64,000 nt of DNA from JALZMG01 sp963739975 (GCA_963739975.1 CAVUCK010000020.1:1-64000), one strand, 5' to 3'. Numbered from the stretch's first letter, positions 26,451 to 35,737 are shown. The notes: generated by a model from the sequence alone, not told the origin. Numbers and translations are program-made.

Positions 26451-28229
26451 TCAGGAGGACTGCTCGGTCTGGGACAGATCGTCAGGACCGGAGGTCGGGG
26501 TGGGGTCGTTCGGTGCTGGCTCGTCGTGGTGGACCAGCTCGTCGATCTCGCGCCACTCGTCGCCGTTGCGGCCGCTCGGCTCGTCGATGATCGGGTCGGC
26601 GGCCGGGCGGGGCCCGATCGTTCGCTTGCCCCGGCGCCCGCCGTAGTAGTCGTAGTAGCTCGTCCGGCGCAGCCTCGACGAGCCGGTGTCGGTCAGCGCG
26701 ACGGCGATCTGCTCGGCGCCGCCGAAGCGGATCAGCTCGCCCGCCCGCTGGGCGACCGTCATCGGAGTGCGACCGATGCGACCCACCAGCAGGACCACCT
26801 TGGAGACCGGCACGAACTCCAGCGCTTCGGTCGTGACGGCCAGCGGCGGCGTGTCGATGATGACCACATCGACCTGGGCGGCGAGCGTCGACGTCAGGCG
26901 CACGGTGGCCCGGGTGAGGTCCCCCGGTGTTCCACCGAGCGGCGACAGGTCGAGGAGCTGGACGCCCGGCACCTTCGTGGCGACGAGGTACGAGGCGGCG
27001 TTGAGGCGGTCGATGCCGCCCAGCCCGGCCGGGAGCGACGGCGGCTCGTCGGCGAGGATGGTCGAGACGACCGGCCGGCGGAAGTCCGAGTTGACGACGA
27101 CCACGCTGCGACCCGTCTCGGCGAACGCCACGGCGAGGTTCGAGGCCACCGTGGTCTTGCCGTCGCCGGGGCCCGGCGAGGTGACGAGGATCACCCCCAC
27201 CCGGTCGTCGTCGGCCAGCGGCTGACCGCCGGCGGCCATGAACGTGATCGACGTGCGCAAGGATCGGAACGCCTCGGCGGCGACGTGGTGGGCGTTCGGC
27301 CCGACCACAAGGCGGACCGCCCGCTGCTTGCGGCTGAGGGTCGGCAGCTCGGCGACGACGCCCGCCCCAAACGCCTCCTCGGCCTTGCGTCGATCGCGGA
27401 TCTTGGCATCGAGGCGCTCGACGAGCAGGGCCACGCCGGCGCCGAGAACGGCCCCGATCCCCGCCGCGATCGGCACTCGCGTCGCCCTGGTGCGCGGCGG
27501 CGTGAAGCCGCCCGAATCGATGCGCACCGGTTGGGCCCGCTCCAGCGTCGTCAAGGTCAGGGTCGGCGCCTCGTCGGACAGCAGCGAGCGGTACGCCTCG
27601 TTGGCGACGCGGTATTCGACGACGGCGGTGTCGCGCTGCGCCCGGAGCACCGAATCGCCTTCCGGGGCGAGCGCGCCCTCCGGCTGCTCGTCGGCCAGCT
27701 GGGCGAGCTCTGCAGAGAGCTGGGCGTCGAGGTCGCGCACCTCGTCCTCCAGGCGCTGGACGTCCTCCAGTGCGTTGGCTTGGCGAGCCTGGCGCAGGTC
27801 CTCCTGGCGCTGGGACAGGTAGTCGATCGTCTGGTCGGCGAAGGCGTCGGCGATGCGGACCGCCTCATCACCGTTCTCCTGCTGGGTCGAGAAGCGGATC
27901 GTGCCCGTCTCGGCTTCCGACTCCACGACCAGCTCGCTGGCCAGCGCCGCCGGCGGGCCGTCGTAGCCGAGCTGCTCGCTCACCAGGCGGGGCACCTCGC
28001 CGGTCGTGGCGAACACCGGGATCTGGGCGAACGCGGTCGTGCCGACGAGCGACTGCGAACCGACCTCGGGCAGCGAGACCAGGACGGTGTGCGTGGCCGT
28101 GAACGAGCTGGTGACCGGCGCCGGCGTGGCATCGGTGCCGACGAAGGCGAACGCCGCGCCGATGAGCGCGCCGATGGCGATGATGGGCCATCTCCTGATC
28201 AGCGCTCGGACGTATTCGATCGGCTCCAC
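26451..28229 (-). CDS. Wzz/BY-kinase-like polysaccharide chain-length protein
   Basis: 592 residues. The N-terminal Wzz part has a membrane span (RRWPIIAIGALIGAAFAFVG), a periplasmic coiled-coil region (QRQEDLRQARQANALEDVQRLEDEV) and a second span near residue 250. The C-terminal ATPase part holds Walker A SPGPGDGKTT, a modified A' motif VVVNSDFRRP and Walker B VVIIDTPPLA. In BY-kinases the A' motif usually reads DxDxR, so the N at that place is odd. A short SYYDYYGG tyrosine group follows. Dephosphorylation by the phosphatase at 3437-3997 is plausible. It is the second gene of the export operon. Confidence 0.8.
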   Translation of the reverse strand: MEPIEYVRALIRRWPIIAIGALIGAAFAFVGTDATPAPVTSSFTATHTVLVSLPEVGSQSLVGTTAFAQIPVFATTGEVPRLVSEQLGYDGPPAALASELVVESEAETGTIRFSTQQENGDEAVRIADAFADQTIDYLSQRQEDLRQARQANALEDVQRLEDEVRDLDAQLSAELAQLADEQPEGALAPEGDSVLRAQRDTAVVEYRVANEAYRSLLSDEAPTLTLTTLERAQPVRIDSGGFTPPRTRATRVPIAAGIGAVLGAGVALLVERLDAKIRDRRKAEEAFGAGVVAELPTLSRKQRAVRLVVGPNAHHVAAEAFRSLRTSITFMAAGGQPLADDDRVGVILVTSPGPGDGKTTVASNLAVAFAETGRSVVVVNSDFRRPVVSTILADEPPSLPAGLGGIDRLNAASYLVATKVPGVQLLDLSPLGGTPGDLTRATVRLTSTLAAQVDVVIIDTPPLAVTTEALEFVPVSKVVLLVGRIGRTPMTVAQRAGELIRFGGAEQIAVALTDTGSSRLRRTSYYDYYGGRRGKRTIGPRPAADPIIDEPSGRNGDEWREIDELVHHDEPAPNDPTPTSGPDDLSQTEQSS

Positions 28230-28267
28230 CGTGCCTCCGTCGGTTTGGACCGGTGCAGGCTACTGGC

Positions 28268-29002
28268 TCAGCCGGGACCGGGGCCCAGCACGACGAGGAC
28301 ATCGAGTCCTGCGCCGAAGGCGGCCCAGTTGGGGTCGGCGGGGCTGACTTCGCGCACGTTGACGGGCTGGGCGCCGACGAGCTCGTTGACGGCGTCGGCG
28401 GCAGGGCGCTGGAAGGGGGCGTAGAGGACGGTTTTGGCCTGCACGCCGACGCGTGCATCGGCGGGGCCCGCGGCCGTGAACCCGGTGAAACGGAGTGCCG
28501 CGGTCACGTCCCCCGCGGCACCCGAGGCGGCGCCGCCGTTGAGGACCTTGACGTTGATCGCCGCCCGTTGCTCGGCCGACAGCGTGGTCGGCGGGGCCGG
28601 CGGGGCCGGCGTGGTCGAGGCGGCGACGGTCGAGGTCGTCGTCGAGCTCGCTGGCACGTCGGTCGCCGCCGTCTCGGTGGGCGGCGTCTCGTCGGGCTCG
28701 TCCTCGGTCGTGTCGGCAGCATCGGTTGGGTCGGTCGGCTCGGCGGGGGCGGTCGACTCGGTGGACGTGCTCTCGCTGCTCGTGTCTGGTGCCAGCGTCG
28801 TGGCAGTGCTCGTCGGGCCCGCCCCGGCGGCTGCAGGATCGACCAGCGTCGACGCCGCCTCGGTCAGCGTCTCCGGCTCGTCGTCGTCGGTGATCGCCAG
28901 ACCGATGAGCGCGGCCACCCCGACCAGCGCGATGCCTCCGACGACCTCTCCGACTCCCACCGGCGGGAGTGTAGGAGCGCGGGGAGGCCGGCGACCCCTC
29001 AT
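28268..29002 (-). CDS. Membrane-anchored LytR_C-domain protein
   Basis: 244 residues. A cytoplasmic Arg/Pro-rich N-terminus is followed by one membrane span (VVGGIALVGVAALIGLAI), a long Thr/Ser/Pro/Glu linker, and a C-terminal domain starting INVKVLNGGAASGAAGDV and ending DVLVVLGPGPG, which fits the LytR_C (PF13399) pattern. Such domains are often fused to LytR-CpsA-Psr wall-ligase proteins, which attach polymers to peptidoglycan; here no LCP catalytic part is present. The ATG at 29002 was chosen because the frame upstream is shadow. It heads the large minus-strand operon and is divergent from the deacetylase at 29027. Confidence 0.7.
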   Translation of the reverse strand: MRGRRPPRAPTLPPVGVGEVVGGIALVGVAALIGLAITDDDEPETLTEAASTLVDPAAAGAGPTSTATTLAPDTSSESTSTESTAPAEPTDPTDAADTTEDEPDETPPTETAATDVPASSTTTSTVAASTTPAPPAPPTTLSAEQRAAINVKVLNGGAASGAAGDVTAALRFTGFTAAGPADARVGVQAKTVLYAPFQRPAADAVNELVGAQPVNVREVSPADPNWAAFGAGLDVLVVLGPGPG

Positions 29003-29026
29003 CGAGGGACGGTAGCGTCGGCGCGG

Positions 29027-29833
29027 ATGTCCGCCGTCCGCCGGTTCGTCGACCTGGTCGGACGGCCGATCGACGTCGCGGCCCGCCGCCGCGCCGGCGT
29101 CGTGGCGCTCATCTATCACCGGGTGGGTCAGCGATCCCCGTCGCCGGTCGACCTTGCACCCGACGTGTTCGCCGCCCAGCTCGACGAGGTTGCCGATCGG
29201 GTGGTCGATCTCGACACCTCGGTGGCATCGCTGACCGGCGACGATCGGCGCCGTCACGACGAGCCGCAGGTCGTGCTGACGTTCGACGACGGCACGGCCG
29301 ACTGGCCGGACGTCGTGTTGCCGGCCCTCGTCGAGCGGCGGTTGCCGGCCGTCTTCTACGTTTCCACCGACTTCGTCGAGCGCGGTCGTCCTTTCCCTGA
29401 CGGCGGTCGACCCGTCAGCTGGTCCGGCCTTGCGGAGATGGCATCGACCGGGCTGGCCACCATCGCCTCGCACACGCACACGCACCGCGTACTGGCCGAT
29501 ACGTCGGCCGACGAGGCGATTGATGAGCTGGACCGCTCCGTCGGCTTGATCGAGGACCGGATCGGTCGGCCGTGCCGCCACTTCGCCTATCCGAAGGCGG
29601 TGGCGCCGTCGCCGGCCGCCGAGGTCGTGGTCCGCCGCCGGTTCGCCACCGCGGCACTGGCCGGCAACCGGGTGAACGGACCCGGAGCCGACCTGCACCG
29701 GCTCGGTCGCCACGCGGTGACCGTCGCCGACGATGAAGCGTCGTTCCGGCGCACCGCCGCCGGCGGCCGCCGCCTCGAGGGCCGCCTGCGCGAGCTGCGC
29801 GACGCCCGCCGCGCCCGCTCTGCCGTCAGCTGA
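29027..29833 (+). CDS. Polysaccharide deacetylase (carbohydrate esterase 4)
   Basis: 268 residues. VVALIYHRVGQ at the start, VVLTFDDGTADWPDVVLPALV (TFDDG metal and base motif) and TIASHTHTHRVLADTS (second metal motif) identify CE4. FAYPKA matches the third motif. It is a short form without a signal peptide. The ATG at 29027 is only 24 bases from the divergent LytR_C start, so the two share a promoter region. It is a second CE4 enzyme of this locus besides the one at 20518-21468. Confidence 0.82.
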   Translation: MSAVRRFVDLVGRPIDVAARRRAGVVALIYHRVGQRSPSPVDLAPDVFAAQLDEVADRVVDLDTSVASLTGDDRRRHDEPQVVLTFDDGTADWPDVVLPALVERRLPAVFYVSTDFVERGRPFPDGGRPVSWSGLAEMASTGLATIASHTHTHRVLADTSADEAIDELDRSVGLIEDRIGRPCRHFAYPKAVAPSPAAEVVVRRRFATAALAGNRVNGPGADLHRLGRHAVTVADDEASFRRTAAGGRRLEGRLRELRDARRARSAVS

Positions 29834-29873
29834 GCCGAACTGTCGATCCGGCGCGAGCGGATCATCCGCTGTT

Positions 29874-29909
29874 GGCGCGGAGGTTCCCGGAACCGGGAAC
29901 CTTCGCGCC
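29874..29909. terminator. Strong hairpin between convergent genes
   Basis: A 36-base near-perfect inverted repeat: GGCGCG, G, AGGTTCCCGG, loop AA, CCGGGAACCT, T, CGCGCC, with one G-T pair in a 17-pair stem. It lies between the plus-strand deacetylase stop and the minus-strand aminotransferase stop and so can end transcripts from both sides. There is no T-run, as is common in high-GC actinobacteria. Confidence 0.55.
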
Positions 29910-29933
29910 CAGATGGGGATGTCGGTGCAGCTC

Positions 29934-31046
29934 CTAGCCCAGTGCGTCGAGGACGACGGCGGCGATCCGGTCGACCTGCTCGTCGGTCAGCGTCGAGCCG
30001 CTGGGGAGGCACAACCCACGGGCGAACAGATCGTCGCTGACCCCGTTCAGCAGCGCCCGGTGGCTGCGGTACACCGGCTGCTGGTGCATCGGCTTCCACA
30101 GCGGCCGACTCTCGATGTCCCGCGCCCGCAGCGCGGTGAGGACCGCGTCGCGCCGGTGCGGGTCATCGAACACCACGCACGTCAGCCACCCGTTCCACGT
30201 TCCCGCCGGCGTCATCGGCATCAGCTCGATGCCACCCACGTCGGCGAAGTGCTCGGCGTAGCGCTGGTTGATGGCCAGACGGCGGCCGATCATCTCCGGC
30301 AACCGGGCCAGCTGGGCCCGGCCGAGGGCGGCCAGCAGGTTGCTCAGGCGATAGTTGAAGCCGACCTCGGCGTGCTCGTAGTGGATCGCCGGCAGGCGGG
30401 CCTGGGTGGCGAGGTGGCGGATCCGGTCGGCGACCGCGGGATCCGGGGTGACCACCATGCCCCCGCCGCTGGTCGTCAGGATCTTGTTGCCGTTGAACGA
30501 GAAGACGCCGATGTCACCGAGGGCGCCGGCCGGCCGGCCGTTCGACGTCGACCCGATGGCCTCGGCGGCGTCCTCGATGACGGCGACACCGAGCTCGTGG
30601 CACAGGGGGACGATGGCGTCGTAGTCAGCGCACTGGCCGTAGAGGTCGACGGCCACCACGGCGCGCGGGAGGCGGTTGCGGCGGCGGGCGTCGGCCAGGG
30701 CATCGGCCAGCAGGTCAGGGCTGACGTTCCACGTCGCCGCGTCGCTGTCGACGAACACCGGCGTGGCACCGGCGTGGACGACGGCGTTGGCCGAGGCGGC
30801 GAACGTGAACGTCGACACGAGCACGTCGTCGCCGGGCTGAACGCCCGACGTCAACAGGGCGAGGTGCAGGCCGGCGGTTCCGCTGGAGACGGCGACCGCG
30901 CCCGGCCAGCCGGTGCGGGCGGCGATCTCACCCTCGAACGCGTCGAGGTCCGGCCCGACCGGAGCGATCCAGCCGGAGTCGATGGCCCGCAGCAGGTACT
31001 CGCGTTCCAGCGGGCCGACGTCCGGCGGGCTGAGGAAGATGGTCAC
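29934..31046 (-). CDS. DegT/DnrJ/EryC1/StrS-family sugar aminotransferase
   Basis: 370 residues: FLSPPDVGPLEREYLLRAID at the start, VSSGTAGLHLALL for PLP phosphate, VAVIEDAAEAIG and FSFNGNKILTTSGGG with the Schiff-base Lys in NGNK. These enzymes put an amino group on a keto-sugar made by a dehydratase such as the CapD-type protein at 4797-6704; an acetyltransferase for the product is at 4004-4651. This is consistent with a PglF-PglE-PglD-like route to a diacetamido or acetamido sugar. The GTG start overlaps the dehydrogenase stop (GTGA). Confidence 0.88.
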   Translation of the reverse strand: MTIFLSPPDVGPLEREYLLRAIDSGWIAPVGPDLDAFEGEIAARTGWPGAVAVSSGTAGLHLALLTSGVQPGDDVLVSTFTFAASANAVVHAGATPVFVDSDAATWNVSPDLLADALADARRRNRLPRAVVAVDLYGQCADYDAIVPLCHELGVAVIEDAAEAIGSTSNGRPAGALGDIGVFSFNGNKILTTSGGGMVVTPDPAVADRIRHLATQARLPAIHYEHAEVGFNYRLSNLLAALGRAQLARLPEMIGRRLAINQRYAEHFADVGGIELMPMTPAGTWNGWLTCVVFDDPHRRDAVLTALRARDIESRPLWKPMHQQPVYRSHRALLNGVSDDLFARGLCLPSGSTLTDEQVDRIAAVVLDALG

Positions 31047-32302
31047 AGTCGTTCGACGTGCTCGCCGCGCACCCGGTTGCGGGTGTCGAAGACGTACCGG
31101 GCGTGGCGCACGACGAGGTCGTAGTCGACGTCGTCGTGGTCCGTGACCAGCACGACGGCGTCGCAGCCGGCCACGACCTCGGCGGTCAACGGAACCCGGG
31201 CGGCCAGCCGGTCGACGGGGTGAGCGCCGACGTGGTCGTCGTGGACGACGACCTCGGCGCCGAGCTCGCACAGCCCGTGCACGACGCCGTCGGCCGGCGC
31301 CTGGCGACCGTCGTTGGTGTTCTTCTTGTAGGCCAGGCCGAGCACGAGAACCCGTGACCCGTTGACGGCCCGGCGGCGTTCGTTGAGCCCGAGCTGCAAG
31401 CGCTGGACGACGTAGCGCGGCATCTGGGCGTTGACGTCGTTGGCCATGTCGACGAACCGCGAGGACACGCCGAGCTGGCGCTCGATCCGCCACGACAGGT
31501 ACGACGGGTCGATCGGCAGGCAATGGCCGCCAACGCCCGGTCCCGGCCAGAACGGCATGAAGCCGAACGGCTTGGTGTCGGCGGCGGCGATCGCCTCCCA
31601 GATGTCGACGTCGAGCGCCTTGGCGTGGATCGCCAGTTCGTTGACGAGGGCCACGTTGACGTGGCGGAACGTGTTCTCGAGGAGCTTGGTGAGCTCGGCG
31701 ACGCGGGTCGTCGACACCGGCACGATCTCGTCGACGAGACGGGCATAGAACTCGCCGACCACGGCCGCCGACTCGGGCGTGAGGCCGGCGACGACCTTGG
31801 GGGTGGTGACGAACGACGCGTGGTCGCCCGGGCTGATCCGCTCGGGGGAGTAGCCGACGTGGACGTCGAGCCCGGCCTTCAGGCCCGACGCCGACTCGAT
31901 GATCGGGGCCAGCAGCTCGTCGGTGGTGCCCGGGTACGTCGTCGACTCGAGGATCACGGTGTCGCCCGGGCGGACCAGGGGACCGACCAGGTGAGCCGCT
32001 GACTCGATGTAGCTGAGGTCTGGCACGCCGTCGGTGAGCGGGGTCGGCACCGTGATGACGGCGACGTCGAACGGCGTCAGCGCGCTCGGCGAGGACACGG
32101 CGCGGTAGCGGCCCGACGCCACCGCCGCGGCGACGTCGGCGTCGGCGACGTCGCTGACGTGGGACCGCCCCTCGCGCAGTCCGGCGACCCGCCGCTCGTC
32201 GATGTCGAACCCCGTCACGTCGAAGCCGACCTCCGCCGCCCGCATGGCCAGCGGCAGGCCGACGTACCCCTGACCGACGACGAGCAGCTCCGTCGCAGGC
32301 AT
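31043..32302 (-). CDS. UDP-sugar 6-dehydrogenase (UDP-ManNAc/UDP-Glc family)
   Basis: 419 residues. VVGQGYVGLPLAMRAAEVG binds NAD (residues 8-26). TKLLENTFRHVNVALVNELA is the central dimer helix region, GVGGHCLPIDP has the catalytic Cys, and VLVLGLAYKKNTND starts the C-terminal UDP-binding domain. The NELA...FRHVNVA pattern suits the WecC/WbpA (UDP-HexNAc dehydrogenase) side more than UDP-glucose dehydrogenase, but I would not fix the substrate. The product is a UDP-uronic acid. It is translated just before the aminotransferase. Confidence 0.87.
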   Translation of the reverse strand: MPATELLVVGQGYVGLPLAMRAAEVGFDVTGFDIDERRVAGLREGRSHVSDVADADVAAAVASGRYRAVSSPSALTPFDVAVITVPTPLTDGVPDLSYIESAAHLVGPLVRPGDTVILESTTYPGTTDELLAPIIESASGLKAGLDVHVGYSPERISPGDHASFVTTPKVVAGLTPESAAVVGEFYARLVDEIVPVSTTRVAELTKLLENTFRHVNVALVNELAIHAKALDVDIWEAIAAADTKPFGFMPFWPGPGVGGHCLPIDPSYLSWRIERQLGVSSRFVDMANDVNAQMPRYVVQRLQLGLNERRRAVNGSRVLVLGLAYKKNTNDGRQAPADGVVHGLCELGAEVVVHDDHVGAHPVDRLAARVPLTAEVVAGCDAVVLVTDHDDVDYDLVVRHARYVFDTRNRVRGEHVERL

Positions 32303-32438
32303 CCGGGCACGGTACCGGGTGGGGCCCGGCCGTCCCGGCTCACCACGCGCCCGGCAGGATCGTGTGCGGTGAGAGATCGGCGCACAGAGACCCCTCACCT
32401 CTCATCGCGCCCAGAGAAGTGGGGGCGCGGGCGGGCGG

Positions 32439-33404
32439 TCAGTCGGGCATCGCCGCGAACACGCCCTGCTGGCGGAGCCGGTCGAGGAACTCGGGCTCGT
32501 AGGCCTCGGTCGGGTGCTCGCGCACCGCGGCATCGAGCCGGTGGGCATCGTCACCGACCAGGATCCGCCACTCCCCGGCGCGCACGCCGTCGAGGATGAT
32601 CGTCGCCGCCGCCGCGGCCGTGGTCGGCGCGTTGTCGCGGAAGCCCTCGGCGATCGCCACCATGGCGTTGCGCACGTCCTCGTCCGACGCCGTCGAGACG
32701 TCCAGGCCCTGCGCGCTCAACCGCGCCCGCAGCTGCGCCACCTGCTCGTCGTTCAGCTCCTTCGGGTCGCGCCCGAAGTACTGGCCCGAGTTGAACACGA
32801 TCGAGGTGCCGACGTGCCCGGGCATGACGACCGAAGCTCGCAGGTGCGGGGCGTTCTGGCGGAAGTCGGCGATCAGCGCCTCGGTGAAGCCCTTCACGGC
32901 GAACTTGGCCGCGCTGTAGGCCGTGTGGGCGTTGCCGCCGAGCGTTGCCCAGAACCCGTTGACGCTGCTGGTGTTGACGACGTGGCCGGCCTCGCTGGCC
33001 AGGAGCAGCGGCAGGAACGTCCGGGTGCCGAGGTAGACGCCGCCCCAGCACACGGCGAAGACCTGGTCCCACTCCTCACGGGGCTCTTCGACGAAGCTGC
33101 CGGCCCCGCCGATGCCGGCGTTGTTGAACAGCAGGTCGAGGTGATCGGTGGCGTGGGCGTCCTCGACGTGGCGGCGGAAGGCGAGCAACTGCTCCTCGTC
33201 GGCGACGTCGGCGACGAACGACGACACGACCGTCCCGTCCGGGGCGGAGGCCTCGCACATGGTGATCGTCTCGGCCATGTTCGTCGCCGAGACGTCGCAG
33301 ATGGCCACGTGGCAGCCCTCGGCGGACAGTTGCCGGGCCAGCTCCCGACCCATCCCCGTGCCCCCACCCGTGACGACCGCCAGCTTCCCCGTGAACCGAT
33401 CCAT
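32439..33404 (-). CDS. Short-chain dehydrogenase/reductase
   Basis: 321 residues. The cofactor loop TGGGTGMG is at 12-19, DLLFNNAGIG forms the NNAG motif, and NTSSVNGF with YSAAK gives the Ser-Tyr-Lys centre. A long C-terminal tail (ATIILDGVRAGEWRILVGDDAHRLD) is typical of a group of SDRs annotated as SDR family NAD(P)-dependent oxidoreductases. The substrate is unknown. The intact frame matches the damaged paralogue at 18081-19045. It is divergent from the LAxTG protein and not clearly part of the polysaccharide operon. Confidence 0.8.
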   Translation of the reverse strand: MDRFTGKLAVVTGGGTGMGRELARQLSAEGCHVAICDVSATNMAETITMCEASAPDGTVVSSFVADVADEEQLLAFRRHVEDAHATDHLDLLFNNAGIGGAGSFVEEPREEWDQVFAVCWGGVYLGTRTFLPLLLASEAGHVVNTSSVNGFWATLGGNAHTAYSAAKFAVKGFTEALIADFRQNAPHLRASVVMPGHVGTSIVFNSGQYFGRDPKELNDEQVAQLRARLSAQGLDVSTASDEDVRNAMVAIAEGFRDNAPTTAAAAATIILDGVRAGEWRILVGDDAHRLDAAVREHPTEAYEPEFLDRLRQQGVFAAMPD

Positions 33405-33553
33405 CGCCGCAGTCTCACCGACCCCGGCGGGCAGACACCAACCGGCTCGCCGGGCGACGCGGCCCCGCGCCGGTCCACCACCGCCACCGTACGGCTGGGC
33501 TACCTTCCCGGCGGCTCGTCGACCCGCGCGGGCCTGGGGAAGGGAGACAACCG

Positions 33554-34399
33554 ATGCGAGATCGATCCGCCACGCCAACCCGCCGCCGCCGCCACCTCGT
33601 CGGCTGGGGCGCGGTGACCGCCGCCGCCGTCGTCGTCGCCGTGCCGCTGAGCCAGTCGGCCGTCGCCGGCACCGGTGGATCGGCGAATGCCACCACCGCG
33701 TCGGTCAACATCAACTCCAACGTCGAGCCGATCGACCTCAACCTGCAGGGGTCGAGCGAGCAGGTCTCGGCGCCACCGGGGATCGGCACCAACACCGACA
33801 ACTCCGACGTCTCCATCGAGTACCTCGACAGCGCGCTGGTCGTCGACGTGATCGACACGGAGGCGTTCCGGTACGACGGCGGGCTCAGCTCGGACTCGAA
33901 CACGAGCAGCGCCTCGCTGACCCTCCTCGGTGAGCTGATGTTCACCTCCGGCCAGATCGGTGCCACGGTGCTGTGCCCGACCGACGACGAGCCGGCCGGC
34001 GGAGGCGATGCCTCGGCGGCCGACGTCGACCTCGGCGGCGGCCCCGTCTCGCTCGAGGCTGGTGAATCCACCTCGTACTCGTTCTCCTTCGATTCTCCGT
34101 ACTTCGATCCGAACACAGCCAGCGTCGACCTCTCTGCGGAGACGGGCGTGAGCCAGGGCAACGGTCCCAACGCCGCCATCGGTCTCCAGGTCGAGGTCTC
34201 CGTGAACGGAACGCCGCTCGGCGTCGGCGGCGACCCGGTCGAGGGGATCATCACCGGCACGGTCGTGATCGCCGAGGTCGACTGCGTTCCCGAGGGTCTG
34301 GCCAACACCGGTCCGGAGTCGACGGGTATCCTGCTGCTCGCCGCCGTGATGTTCCTGGCCGCCGGCTCGTCGGCGGTGCTCTGGACCCGCCGCCGCTGA
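33554..34399 (+). CDS. Secreted LAxTG-type wall-anchored protein
   Basis: 281 residues. A signal peptide (RHLVGWGAVTAAAVVVAVPLSQ) precedes Ser/Thr/Asn-rich sequence. The C-terminus has LANTG, a hydrophobic segment (GILLLAAVMFLAAGSSAVLW) and an RRR tail. LAxTG is the form used by class E sortases in actinobacteria, while the small protein at 9897 has LPPTG. A GGGAAGGGAG ribosome site is just before the ATG. The ectodomain lacks a family I recognise; the acidic repeats and two Cys suggest a folded adhesive or structural domain. No sortase is in the window. Confidence 0.65.
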   Translation: MRDRSATPTRRRRHLVGWGAVTAAAVVVAVPLSQSAVAGTGGSANATTASVNINSNVEPIDLNLQGSSEQVSAPPGIGTNTDNSDVSIEYLDSALVVDVIDTEAFRYDGGLSSDSNTSSASLTLLGELMFTSGQIGATVLCPTDDEPAGGGDASAADVDLGGGPVSLEAGESTSYSFSFDSPYFDPNTASVDLSAETGVSQGNGPNAAIGLQVEVSVNGTPLGVGGDPVEGIITGTVVIAEVDCVPEGLANTGPESTGILLLAAVMFLAAGSSAVLWTRRR

Positions 34400-34542
34400 T
34401 CCCCCGCCGCCGGCCGGATCCGTGGCGTCCGCGGGCGCCGACCGCTCTGGTCCGCCGGCCGCTGCCACCCCGTCCGGCGTCCGCAACCCCTGGTCCACCG
34501 CCACGTCACCGGACGGTCACACCCGGCGCGTACGGTGGACCC

Positions 34543-35737
34543 ATGCGTCGAGCTCTCGTCACCCTCACCGTCGTCCTCGGCCTCGCCGCGGCGGTCGCCG
34601 TCAGCGGCCCGTCCGGCGCCGGAGCCGCACCGCGCGAGGCGGTCCGCTTCGCCACGTTCAACGCCAGCCTGAACCGGTTCTCCGCCGGCCAGCTACGGGC
34701 CCAGCTGGTGGCGGCGGTGGGTGGCACCGTGGACCCGCAGCTGCAGGCCGTGCTCGACATCGTGAACCACAACGACCCGGACGTGCTGCTGATCAACGAG
34801 TTCGACACCGGCACCGATGGCGACCCCACGAGCGTCGAGCTGTTCGCCCAGCTCGCCGGGTACGAGCACTGGTTCACCGCGCCGTCGAACACCGGTGTGC
34901 CGTCGGGGCAGGACCTCGACAACAGCGGTGTCCGTCGGCGGTCCCAACGACGCGTTCGGCTTCGGGTTCTTCCCCGGCCAGTTCGGCATGGCCGTGTTCT
35001 CCAAGTACCCGATCGACGACGACGCGGCGCGCACGTTCCAGACGTTCCGCTGGGCCGACATGCCGGGGGCGCGGCTGCCGGTCGATCCGGCGACGGGGCA
35101 GTCGTGGTACTCGCCCGCCGAGCTGGCGACGTTCCGGCTGTCCTCGAAGAGCCACTGGGACGTCCCGATCGACGTCGACGGGCGCACCGTCCACTTCCTC
35201 GTCAGCCACCCGACGCCGCCGGTGTTCGACGGAGCCGAGGACCGCAACGGCACGCGCAACTTCGACGAGATCAGGTTCTGGGCCGACTACGTCCGGCCGG
35301 GCAACTCGTCGCGATACATCTATGACGATGCCGGCGGCACCGGCGGGCTGCGGCCCGGCGAGCGCTTCGTCATCGCCGGCGACCAGAACTCGGACCCGCT
35401 CGATGGCGACTCCATCCCCGGCTCCATCCAGCAGCTCATCGAGCACCCGCAGGTGAACACGCGGATGACGCCGGCCAGCGAGGGCGGCGTCGAGGCCGCC
35501 GCGCTGCAAGGCGGCGCCAACACGACGCACCGCAGCGACCCCGCCTTCGACACGGCCGACTTCAACGACGCGGCACCCGGCAACCTGCGTGCCGACTACG
35601 TGCTGCCGTCGCGCGACCTGAAGATCCTCGGCTCCGGGGTCGACTGGCCGCTGAGTGCCGATCCGCGCTCGGCGCAGACCAACCTGGCGTCCGACCATCG
35701 CCTGGTGTGGGTCGACGTGCGCAACCCCGGCGGCTGA
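34543..35737 (+). CDS. Secreted endonuclease/exonuclease/phosphatase-family protein, one frameshift
   Basis: ATG at 34543 begins a signal peptide (RRALVTLTVVLGLAAAVAVSG). FATFNASLNRF, VLLINEFDTGTDG and, in another frame after about 34930, FGFGFFPGQFGMAVFSKYPI, FVIAGDQNSDPLDGDSIPG and ASDHRLVWVDV form the N-E-GDxN-SDH pattern of the DNase I-like fold. Total about 397 residues. Substrates of secreted members include DNA and phosphoesters. The break is near NSG/VGGPNDAF; one inserted or lost base would restore the frame. Confidence 0.75.
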
